NCBI RefSeq assembly: GCF_900774055.1
Contig: NZ_CAAGSW010000002.1
Coordinates: forward strand, 62,001-126,000
Length of the DNA stretch: 64,000 nucleotides
Source of the DNA: Methanococcoides sp. AM1
GTDB taxonomy: Archaea > Halobacteriota > Methanosarcinia > Methanosarcinales > Methanosarcinaceae
Direction: 5' to 3'
The first letter of the stretch is position 1; the number at the start of each line of letters is the position of its first letter. Position numbers and translations under genes: made by a program. Under the pieces are notes generated by a model. That model searched no databases and had not been told where the DNA came from. It was given only the letters and a program-made list of their open reading frames with translations. This document shows positions 57,217 to 64,000 of the stretch, piece by piece.

Positions 57217-58458
57217 ATGACCAATAGTGAAGAACCTTTTACTTTAAAAGATGATGAAGACCTTCTGGATGAAGTCCTGGAAGAATCCACCGAGGAGGTG
57301 CCGGATCTGGGGGCATTTGAGATGACTCCGGAGCCTGACTATACTGAGATCCTGGACAATGCTCATGAGGATGGTGGTATGACAGATAATGTTGTTGTGC
57401 CCTCAGTAGAATCTCCGGAAGAAGATATTGTAGCATATAATCCTCCTGTGGAGGTTAATGAAGGTGAATCAACAACACCTCCAAAGGAAGCAATGGACGT
57501 AAAGGAAGTAAAACAGGCTACTCAAAGCCCGCCTGCTCCGAAAAAGAGCCACAAATGGCAATATGTTGCATTGTTCTCCGCATTGCTGTTGATAATCGGT
57601 GGAAGCTTTGCAGCCATTTACCTGTCCTTCGGTGGTGAGATATATACTTCTGATAATCAGGTTGCAGTTATCTATGTGCAGGGAACCATGCTGACGGGCA
57701 ATCTCCCCTCTGGCTTTGGGTATGCAACATCTGAGGATATATGCAACAGTCTGCGTGAAGCTGCAGCCGATGAAGGTGTCAAGGCCATAGTGCTCAGAGT
57801 GAACAGCGGAGGGGGTTCTCCGGCAGCAGCAGAGGAGATCATAACTGAGATCGAGAATGTCCAGGCACAGGGCATACCGGTAGTTGTTTCAATGGGCGAT
57901 GTGGCTGCAAGCGCTGCATATCATATTTCCGCACCTGCAGACCTTATACTGGCAAACCCTTCAACGATAACCGGTAGCATAGGTGTGATCGGCGTTTACA
58001 CGAACCGGTCGGAATATTACGATAATGAAGGGATAGATTTCTACATATCCAAATCCGGTGAGTTCAAGGATATGGGTGGCGACTGGAGAGGCCTGACCCC
58101 CGAGGAAAAGGAGTATGCCGACACGGTCGTTCTCAAGGTATATGACCTGTTCATTACCAGTGTCGCAGAGCACCGTAATATGACAAAGAGTGAGGTCAAG
58201 GATATTGCCGATGGTCGCATTTACATTGCTGTGGAGGCAAAAGAGATCGGGCTGATCGATGACTTTGGTAACCTGTATGATGCCATTGATGCAGCTGCAG
58301 AACTTGGAGGTATCGAAGGTGAGCCTACAGTATACTATATTAACAGGCCTTCTCTCTCGAGCATACTTTTTGGTACCGAGAAAACCTTTTCAACAGATTC
58401 TGTTGAGCAGCTGGCAAGTTACTATAAGGAAAGTCCGGTAGGTACGATCGTCGAGTGA
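57217..58458 (+). CDS. sppA: Signal peptide peptidase SppA, membrane anchored
   Basis: About 413 residues. A ~95-residue acidic N-terminal cytoplasmic segment is followed by one membrane helix (WQYVALFSALLLIIGGSFAA) and a Ser-Lys protease domain. The Ser is in GDVAASAAYHIS and the Lys in YISKSGEFKDM; the SPAAAEEI and ITGSIGVIG motifs are typical. Degrades leftover signal peptides. The frame opens at 57178, but ATG 57217 follows gaggt at correct spacing. The acidic N-terminal segment is longer than in usual archaeal SppA. Confidence 0.92.
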   Translation: MTNSEEPFTLKDDEDLLDEVLEESTEEVPDLGAFEMTPEPDYTEILDNAHEDGGMTDNVVVPSVESPEEDIVAYNPPVEVNEGESTTPPKEAMDVKEVKQATQSPPAPKKSHKWQYVALFSALLLIIGGSFAAIYLSFGGEIYTSDNQVAVIYVQGTMLTGNLPSGFGYATSEDICNSLREAAADEGVKAIVLRVNSGGGSPAAAEEIITEIENVQAQGIPVVVSMGDVAASAAYHISAPADLILANPSTITGSIGVIGVYTNRSEYYDNEGIDFYISKSGEFKDMGGDWRGLTPEEKEYADTVVLKVYDLFITSVAEHRNMTKSEVKDIADGRIYIAVEAKEIGLIDDFGNLYDAIDAAAELGGIEGEPTVYYINRPSLSSILFGTEKTFSTDSVEQLASYYKESPVGTIVE

Positions 58459-58476
58459 TCGGCGATCAATTTTTTT
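58456..58476 (+). terminator. Probable terminator after sppA
   Basis: A five-pair stem (tgatc / gatca) including the stop codon, followed by seven T. Short stem, so moderate confidence. Confidence 0.45.
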
Positions 58477-58573
58477 AGTTGATGATCTAAATTAATGTAA
58501 AAAAGAGAGGTGATCCATGTACCGGACACCTGATCTTATCGATAATTCCAATTCTTATTTTTATTGATCAACA

Positions 58574-59500
58574 TCATCCGATGTTGGAAAGTTCCCATCC
58601 GAGATGTTCCTTTATAATTGTGTAGGCCATCTGTGGGGGGAATGCTCCGACCTCTGTTATTATCATGTCAATGTATTCGGCAGGTGTTATGTCGAATGCA
58701 GGATTTTTCACTTTCACATTTGGCATTTTTGCAAGGATCTCCAGGTCGATCACTTCTTCTGCGGACCTTTCTTCGATATCGATCATGTCGCCAAGTATCG
58801 TGTTCGGGCTGAACTTGAAAGTTTCAGCAACGCTCAGGACATTTTTCCTTGCTTCGTGTGCAGCATGTGCCAGCTGTGATGTTCCTACCTTGTTGACAAG
58901 AGCACCATTGACTGTTATTGCATCAGCACCAACTATTACGGTATCGACTTCTTTCATGGAATATCTGACCGCAGAATCCACTATAAACGTGGTTGGAATG
59001 CCGTAATCGTTCAGTTCCCTAATGGTGAGCAACCCCTGTCTTCTCGGGCGTGATTCGGTTGCTATGACCGAGATATCTTTGCCCTGTTTGAAAGCTGTGG
59101 ATATGACCGAAAGTGCTGCATGGGAATTGCAGTGTGTCATGATAACATCCCCGTCATGTATCCTTTTGGCACCGATCTTTCCCATTTTATCAAGAGCTTC
59201 TCCTGCCTGCTTGAGGAAGACGTCTGCGTTTCGAATAATCTCCTCACGCGCTCCTGCCACATCATCGGAACTGTGACGTTTTGTGATCTGCACTGCATTT
59301 GGTAAGGATACGGCAGTCGGACGTGTCTGGATAAGGATATTTGCGGCCTCATCCACTTTTTTGTTAAAATCTTTTATATTGGTGACCTTGAGGCTCAGTA
59401 CATAATCACGAAGTGCAGCAGAAGCGGCTTCAGCTATCCTTCCTGCTCCACGTATCTCCATGGTCCTGATCTTTTCAGCGGTATCAAGTAATTGCTGCAT
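58574..59500 (-). CDS. Ribose-1,5-bisphosphate isomerase
   Basis: An eIF2B-alpha-like isomerase, 308 residues, making ribulose 1,5-bisphosphate in the archaeal AMP/Rubisco-III pathway. Catalytic Cys is in MTHCNSHAALS and Asp in VGADAITVNGALVNK; VIATESRPRRQG binds phosphate. Neither AMP phosphorylase nor Rubisco is in this window. A relative with 5-methylthioribose-type substrate cannot be excluded, but the sequence fits R15P isomerase best. Confidence 0.9.
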   Translation of the reverse strand: MQQLLDTAEKIRTMEIRGAGRIAEAASAALRDYVLSLKVTNIKDFNKKVDEAANILIQTRPTAVSLPNAVQITKRHSSDDVAGAREEIIRNADVFLKQAGEALDKMGKIGAKRIHDGDVIMTHCNSHAALSVISTAFKQGKDISVIATESRPRRQGLLTIRELNDYGIPTTFIVDSAVRYSMKEVDTVIVGADAITVNGALVNKVGTSQLAHAAHEARKNVLSVAETFKFSPNTILGDMIDIEERSAEEVIDLEILAKMPNVKVKNPAFDITPAEYIDMIITEVGAFPPQMAYTIIKEHLGWELSNIG

Positions 59501-59553
59501 AAAGATACATTGGGAGTGAACGCATTTATATGTATTTGGTTATGTGCCGGGCT

Positions 59554-59955
59554 TCAGTCCTGTATGCGTTTTCCGACGTATGGTGGTAGTATCAATAGCA
59601 ATGCGTAGGAGATCCATATTGATGCATATGCATAGTAGTCCTGATCATAGATGGTCAGGTACATCACAAGGTCAAGAAGTGCATTTATTGCGAGGAAGGT
59701 CACTCCGAGAGCAGTTGCCTCCACAATTTTGTCCACTGCATTTTCAAGATATCTCTTTGAAAGGTATGGTATTAACAACAAATATGCGATAAGTACCGGG
59801 ATGGATATGGCCGGCATTTTAGAAATATAGTCGATGGCTGCTATCTCAGATAATGCCGGGGTCATGAAGACAACGGTTCCCCACACAAAACCGATCGTCC
59901 AGATGAGGAGTGAATATCCAATTGCTTTCAATGCTCGGTATAGTTTGTAGCTCAT
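59554..59955 (-). CDS. Four-helix membrane protein, unknown
   Basis: A 133-residue protein with four predicted membrane helices: near 12-32, 47-65, 82-104 and 110-126. A conserved-looking basic loop YLSKRYLENAVDKI lies between helices 2 and 3. gaggt is six bases before the ATG. No family recognised; it lies 53 bp downstream of nothing co-directional and is divergent from the aldehyde dehydrogenase gene. Confidence 0.75.
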   Translation of the reverse strand: MSYKLYRALKAIGYSLLIWTIGFVWGTVVFMTPALSEIAAIDYISKMPAISIPVLIAYLLLIPYLSKRYLENAVDKIVEATALGVTFLAINALLDLVMYLTIYDQDYYAYASIWISYALLLILPPYVGKRIQD

Positions 59956-60047
59956 TTAAGTACCTCTATATTATCATCCGGAGCTATCACTTATATATTG
60001 ATGTCAAATCCGCCTCACTTATATCAAATCAGGATAAATTAGCCACC

Positions 60048-61412
60048 ATGAACGCAATGGTCTCAATAGATCCTGCAAACGGGAAGGTCAATGGTGAGTT
60101 CGAATTTCACTCTCCGGAAGAAGTAGATTCGATACTGAAAAGGTCCGGTGAAATGTTCCTTGAATGGAGTTCACTTGCTGCTGCAGAGCGGGGTGTCTAT
60201 CTTGAGGAGGTCGCTGCTATGCTTCGAAAGGAGAAACAAGACCTTGCAGAGACCATTACAAAAGAAATGGGTAAACCCATAAAGCAGTCGCTTCCGGAGG
60301 TTGAGAAATGTGCAAGCATGTTCGACTATTTTGCCTCCAATATCGAGTCACTTCTTGAGCCTGACGTTGTGGATGACGATCCGTCAGCTTTCATTTCATT
60401 TGAGCCCATGGGCACGATACTTGCTATCAAACCCTGGAACTTCCCTCTCTGGCAGGTACTAAGTGCTGCTTCCCATGTACTTGCAGGCGGGAATACCATG
60501 GTTTTGAAGCATTCCAGTTATGTTCCGATGTGTGCTCTAAAGATCGAGGATATATTTGAGAAAGCAGGTGTTCCAAAAGGTGTATTCCAGACACTTCTTG
60601 TAGACGGACCTGCAGCTTCCTCATTGATATCAAGACCGGAGATCGCTGCGGTCTCATTTACGGGTGGTCTTCCTTCAGGTCAGAAAGTGGCTGAAACGGC
60701 GGGTAGGAACATGAAGAAATGTGTTCTTGAACTTGGGGGCAGTGATCCTTTCATCGTATTGAATGATGCCGATATTGAAATGGCTGTAAAGGTCGCGGTT
60801 TCAGGTCGTTTTATCAATACCGGTCAGACATGCATTTCATCCAAACGCTTCATTGTGGATGAGGCAATCGCAGATGAGTTTACAGCTCTCTTTGTGGAAA
60901 AGACCCGTGCACTTAAGCTGGGTGACCCTATGGACCCTGAAACAGACCTCGGTCCGCTGGTGCGTGAGGATCAGATCGCACTGCTTGAAGCGCAGGTGCG
61001 TGAAGCAGTTTCGATGGGTGCTAAAGTAGAGCTTGATGGCGGCAGTATAGAAGGCGAGGGCTACTACTTCTCACCTGTTGTTCTCTCGAATGTGACAACC
61101 GATATGGAAGTCATGAGGGATGAAACATTTGGCCCGATAGCTCCTATCATTGCAGTTAAAGATGAGGTTGAGGCCATAAGAGTTGCCAATGCGACGGAGT
61201 TCGGCCTGGGTGCCAGTATCTGGAGCGGGGATGAGGTAAAGGCTTCCTCACTTGCATGCCAGGTCCAGGCGGGTGTTGTTGGCGTGAATGGATTTTTCAG
61301 GCCCGAGGCAAATTTACCATTTGGTGGTGTGAAGAAGAGTGGAATTGGAAGGGAGCTTTCAAGGTTCGGCTTCTATGAGTTCATGAACATCAAGTCCACA
61401 AAAGTGTATTGA
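60048..61412 (+). CDS. NAD(P)-dependent aldehyde dehydrogenase (succinate-semialdehyde type)
   Basis: About 454 residues. Nucleophile Cys in NTGQTCISSKR, general base in ELGGSDPFI, cofactor motif FTGG, and the C-terminal LPFGGVKKSGIGRE. Most similar in look to succinate-semialdehyde dehydrogenases (GabD-type, short form). The frame opens at 59910, inside the divergent gene, so ATG 60048 is chosen. Physiological substrate in a methanogen is unknown. Confidence 0.92.
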   Translation: MNAMVSIDPANGKVNGEFEFHSPEEVDSILKRSGEMFLEWSSLAAAERGVYLEEVAAMLRKEKQDLAETITKEMGKPIKQSLPEVEKCASMFDYFASNIESLLEPDVVDDDPSAFISFEPMGTILAIKPWNFPLWQVLSAASHVLAGGNTMVLKHSSYVPMCALKIEDIFEKAGVPKGVFQTLLVDGPAASSLISRPEIAAVSFTGGLPSGQKVAETAGRNMKKCVLELGGSDPFIVLNDADIEMAVKVAVSGRFINTGQTCISSKRFIVDEAIADEFTALFVEKTRALKLGDPMDPETDLGPLVREDQIALLEAQVREAVSMGAKVELDGGSIEGEGYYFSPVVLSNVTTDMEVMRDETFGPIAPIIAVKDEVEAIRVANATEFGLGASIWSGDEVKASSLACQVQAGVVGVNGFFRPEANLPFGGVKKSGIGRELSRFGFYEFMNIKSTKVY

Positions 61413-61435
61413 TAAGTTGTAATTAATGAGGGTTG

Positions 61436-62266
61436 ATGAGGCGTGGTCCATTACAGGCGGTGATCCTTCCAATGACTTCCTTTAAGGATCTCAATGACTT
61501 TCCTGAAGATCTTCGTGATCTTATTCCCAAACGTTTTGATGTTATCGGGGATGTTGCAGTTGTATCCATTCCTCCTGAATTAGTGGATCATAAATTCTCT
61601 GTCGCAGAGTATGTAGCTTCAAGGAGGGGCAATATTCGGGGGGTCCTTAACAAGGTGACGAAGCTGGAAGGTGATCATCGTGTCGCTGGGTTTGAGCTAT
61701 TACTTGGTGATAGCTCGCTAACAACTCATACGGAATTCGGGATGCTGTATAAGATGGATCTGAAGGACGTTTTTTTCAACGGTAGGCTTGCATTTGAGAG
61801 AAAGCGTGTCTCTTCCCAGGTTCAGCAGGGGGAGGACGTATTGGTTCCTTTCTGCGGTGTCGGTCCATTTGCGATCCCTGCTGCAGCAAAAGGTGCAAAG
61901 GTAGTTGCTCTTGAGAAGAACCCGGCAGCCTGCAAATGGCTGGGGGAGAACATCAAATTGAACCATGTGGGCGATAATATAAGTCCTGTCCTTGCAGATG
62001 CATCATTTATTGAAAATATGCTGGATGCAAAGTTTGACAGGGTAATAATTCCAACCCCCTATGGAATGGACCGTTTCCTTGAGGATGTGCTTCCGCTTGT
62101 AAGGAGTGGTGGATATTTGCATTTCTGTACGTTCAAGACCCGGGAACAGATCGAAGGTCTGATGGGAAAATATTCCGACATGGGACTCAACGTTATCAGT
62201 CACCGTAGGTGTGGGAATGTTGCTCCTGGTGTTAGCAGGTGGGTATTCGATATGGTTAAGGTGTGA
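61436..62266 (+). CDS. Trm5/Tyw2-family tRNA methyltransferase
   Basis: About 276 residues, Met-10+ family. An N-terminal D2-like domain (about 20-110) is followed by FFNGRLAFERKRV, then a class I SAM fold (VLVPFCGVGPFAIPAAAKGAKVVALEKNP). Motif IV reads VIIPTPYG where N1-G37 methyltransferases have an NLP-type motif, so the target base could be G37 or a wybutosine-pathway step. gagg precedes ATG 61436. Lies 24 bp after the aldehyde dehydrogenase gene. Confidence 0.87.
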   Translation: MRRGPLQAVILPMTSFKDLNDFPEDLRDLIPKRFDVIGDVAVVSIPPELVDHKFSVAEYVASRRGNIRGVLNKVTKLEGDHRVAGFELLLGDSSLTTHTEFGMLYKMDLKDVFFNGRLAFERKRVSSQVQQGEDVLVPFCGVGPFAIPAAAKGAKVVALEKNPAACKWLGENIKLNHVGDNISPVLADASFIENMLDAKFDRVIIPTPYGMDRFLEDVLPLVRSGGYLHFCTFKTREQIEGLMGKYSDMGLNVISHRRCGNVAPGVSRWVFDMVKV

Positions 62267-62368
62267 CCTCCGCCCTCTCATCATCTGCAGGCGGTAAAGG
62301 TTATTAGTTGTGCTATTCTAATTGCTGTGAACAGTTTGTGACTAAATACAATTTACTACCGGGGTCTT

Positions 62369-63811
62369 TTGATCATGCAGACAACTATGGATAAGGAAAG
62401 TTCTACAAATATCATCATTATCTGTTCGACTGTCGATATGGCAGGTCAGAACATAAAAGATCATTTGCTCAGGCTCAGGAAATGGAGCAGGTTGGAGTTA
62501 CCACCCGGTCTAGTTGGAGACCTGTCCGAGGTATATGAGAGTGGCAATTTCCGGATCGTAGAAGTTAACAAACATCATATCTATCTGGAAAATATAGACG
62601 AGAAACTAAAAAAAGCAGGGTTCCCCTGTGATCTCATGATTTTTGCTTCCAAGCACAGGAGTGCGGATGGACGCCGTTTGCTCACGTCTCATTTTACCGG
62701 AAATCCAGGATCAGCCGATTTCGGTGGAAATCCGGGCGAACTGGCAAAAGCAGCTCCATTTGCTTTGCGTTCAATTCTCCTGTCAATGTCTGAAATGGTT
62801 GGTGACACTGGCTATGACGTTTCTATGGAGTCAACGCATCATGGTCCTTCAGACCTGAACGTTCCTTCGGTGTATGCGGAGATCGGAAGTTCGGAATCAG
62901 AATGGGTCGATACTGCTGTTGGTGATATAGTTGCCCGTGCTATCCTTGCTGTGGATCCGATAAAATGTCCGGTTGCAATTGGTTTTGGTGGCGGGCATTA
63001 TGCTGCAAGGCAGACTGGCCTTATTTTTAGTTCTGATGTGACATTCGGGCACAATTTCCCGAATTACCAGATACAGAATGTTGATGAGGATATGTTCCGG
63101 CAGGCAGTTGAGATGTCAGGTGCCGACCTGGTGTACTGTGACAGGAAATCGTTGTCTTCGGGCGACCGGAAGAAGATAAGTGATCTGACGGATTCATCCG
63201 GTCTTGAATTACTAAGGGAGAGTGACATTAAGGAGATGAGGGGTGTCCATTGGGATGATTTCAGGATATTCCTGCATAAAGTGAAGGAGCATGATCCCTC
63301 GGGTCGGGTAAAGTTTTCCGAAGGTATCCGGAAAAGGTTGGGTGAGTTGGATCAAACCGGGTCAGGTAAAGATATTATCTCTGTCATAACTGTCAGGGCA
63401 GACCGGGAACTTATCAAACTGGTTAAATCAGTGGACATTGTAGCTTTGAAGAACGTACTTCAAAACTCAAATATTGTGTATTTTGAATTAGAGGATGCTA
63501 CTGTTTCAAATGTGTTCTTTACTTTCTGGAAGCAGGATGCAGAGGATTTCCTTACCTTTCTGGTAAACGAATGCATTAAAATACTAAAAGGACGTTATGA
63601 TACTGAATACGTTTCCGATGAAAACGTGTTGCGTATTACGGATGATAGGTTCAATCCCGATCTCGCACGAAAAATGGGAGTTCCTCCGGGTCCCATGTTT
63701 GGGAAACTGGCCAATGGTGAGTCGGTTACAATAGACGGAAGGATCATCGGGCCAGAAATGGTACGTGAAAGGACAAAAAAAAGTTTTGTGTTAAATAACG
63801 CAATCCTTTGA
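62369..63811 (+). CDS. dtdA: Archaeal D-aminoacyl-tRNA deacylase with C-terminal extension
   Basis: Removes D-amino acids from mischarged tRNA. The first ~275 residues are the DtdA core: IIICSTVDMAGQNI, FASKHRSADGRRLLTSHFTGN, STHHGPSDLNVPS and GFGGGHYAARQT. A ~200-residue extension follows, which ends with ARKMGVPPGPMFGKLANGE and GRIIGPEMV, strikingly like the RNase Z motif. Total 480 residues against about 270 in Pyrococcus-type enzymes. Possible starts are 62369 or the ATG at residue 3. Confidence 0.93.
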   Translation: MIMQTTMDKESSTNIIIICSTVDMAGQNIKDHLLRLRKWSRLELPPGLVGDLSEVYESGNFRIVEVNKHHIYLENIDEKLKKAGFPCDLMIFASKHRSADGRRLLTSHFTGNPGSADFGGNPGELAKAAPFALRSILLSMSEMVGDTGYDVSMESTHHGPSDLNVPSVYAEIGSSESEWVDTAVGDIVARAILAVDPIKCPVAIGFGGGHYAARQTGLIFSSDVTFGHNFPNYQIQNVDEDMFRQAVEMSGADLVYCDRKSLSSGDRKKISDLTDSSGLELLRESDIKEMRGVHWDDFRIFLHKVKEHDPSGRVKFSEGIRKRLGELDQTGSGKDIISVITVRADRELIKLVKSVDIVALKNVLQNSNIVYFELEDATVSNVFFTFWKQDAEDFLTFLVNECIKILKGRYDTEYVSDENVLRITDDRFNPDLARKMGVPPGPMFGKLANGESVTIDGRIIGPEMVRERTKKSFVLNNAIL

Positions 63812-63917
63812 GTAAAAGATGGTAAAGTATAATACGAATATCCAACATGTGTATTGCATTAGTATTGTATAATTCCAATAATACATTTGATCATTTTGCT
63901 ATAGTGGAGAATATATT

Positions 63918-64000
63918 ATGAAATCCATAGTAGAAGAGGCATTGGCACGATCGGTAGAAGAGACACAAATCCGTTCCAGCGTCCCGGAACAGAATGACAT
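63918..64000 (+). CDS. N-terminal start of an unidentified gene (3' truncated by window)
   Basis: ATG at 63918 after gtggagaatatatt; the frame stays open to the window end, giving MKSIVEEALARSVEETQIRS and a few more residues. Helical and charged; too short to name. AT-rich promoter-like DNA precedes it. Confidence 0.5.
   Translation, partial: MKSIVEEALARSVEETQIRSSVPEQND

Noticed and set aside
56190-57227. 345-codon plus-strand frame opposite metG
   Set aside because: Lies wholly antisense to a clear methionyl-tRNA synthetase; its product has no recognisable domain.
1-64000. tRNA, rRNA and insertion sequences
   Set aside because: Reading through the gaps showed no cloverleaf with a T-loop consensus, no rRNA segments and no transposase genes with terminal repeats; a covariance-model scan was not possible.

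Overview
The window is a stretch of chromosome from a methanogenic archaeon, most likely a member of the Methanosarcinaceae close to the methylotrophic genera (Methanolobus/Methanococcoides type; the genus is an inference from gene content and moderate base composition). Evidence: component A2 of methyl-coenzyme M reductase activation followed by methanogenesis markers 3, 6, 5, 15, 17 and 7; archaeal FEN-1, aIF5A, archaeal DtdA, ribose-1,5-bisphosphate isomerase, 6-phospho-3-hexuloisomerase, an archaeal HMG-CoA synthase operon, TATA-type promoters and GGAGGTGAT-type ribosome binding sites. I see no rRNA, tRNA, CRISPR array, insertion sequence or prophage; it is mainly housekeeping DNA with densely packed, often overlapping genes.

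Layout. 1-3.2 kb: end of an unknown gene, then a DtxR-FeoA fusion regulator behind a perfect 14-bp palindrome, then FeoB and a small orphan. 3.2-8.4 kb (minus strand): TPD-motif nuclease and a MagIII-like glycosylase (overlapping genes), a Cys-motif orphan, PRPP synthetase, MoaC, a 59-residue protein and NAD(P)H-hydrate repair. 8.5-15.3 kb: RCK-DHH protein, YkgJ-type Cys-cluster protein, homoaconitase large subunit, CBS protein, HisE, an HTH-CBS regulator, a NOG1-like GTPase. 15.3-22.4 kb (minus): aminotransferase, hexuloisomerase, a three-gene Era-like GTPase cluster, AbrB-PhoU, Pcm, zinc-finger protein, agmatinase and aIF5A. 22.7-25.9 kb: membrane-anchored matrixin-like protease, response-regulator histidine kinase and, divergently, a nuclease lipoprotein. 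25.9-34.4 kb: HAD protein, AtwA and the marker cluster, AhpD-like protein. 34.5-45.3 kb: presenilin-like protease, small proteins, FEN-1, phosphoglycerate mutase, Asd, methyltransferase, MATE, UbiA, FilR1-type regulator. 45.5-54.1 kb: PurH, a PUA/PP-loop/ferredoxin protein, a Cas4-like protein lacking nuclease residues, then regulator, HMG-CoA synthase, thiolase, DUF35 and CYTH. 54.1-64 kb: AT-rich segment with one tiny membrane protein, MetG, SppA, R15P isomerase, aldehyde dehydrogenase, Trm5-like methyltransferase, DtdA and the start of another gene.

Co-operating groups: DtxR-FeoA/FeoB for iron uptake; AtwA plus Mmp3/6/5/15/17/7 for ATP-dependent activation of methyl-CoM reductase; thiolase, HMG-CoA synthase and DUF35 for the first mevalonate steps toward archaeal lipids; agmatinase and aIF5A linked through polyamine-derived hypusine.

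The most promising unexplained items are: the Cas4-like pseudo-nuclease beside a PUA-PP-loop-ferredoxin protein (candidate RNA-sulfur chemistry); genes whose strong ribosome binding sites point at non-AUG codons (ATA, CTG, possibly ATC); an RNase Z-like PPGP motif at the end of DtdA; a perfect hairpin ahead of atwA; and a cluster of a surface protease, a sensor kinase and a secreted nuclease.
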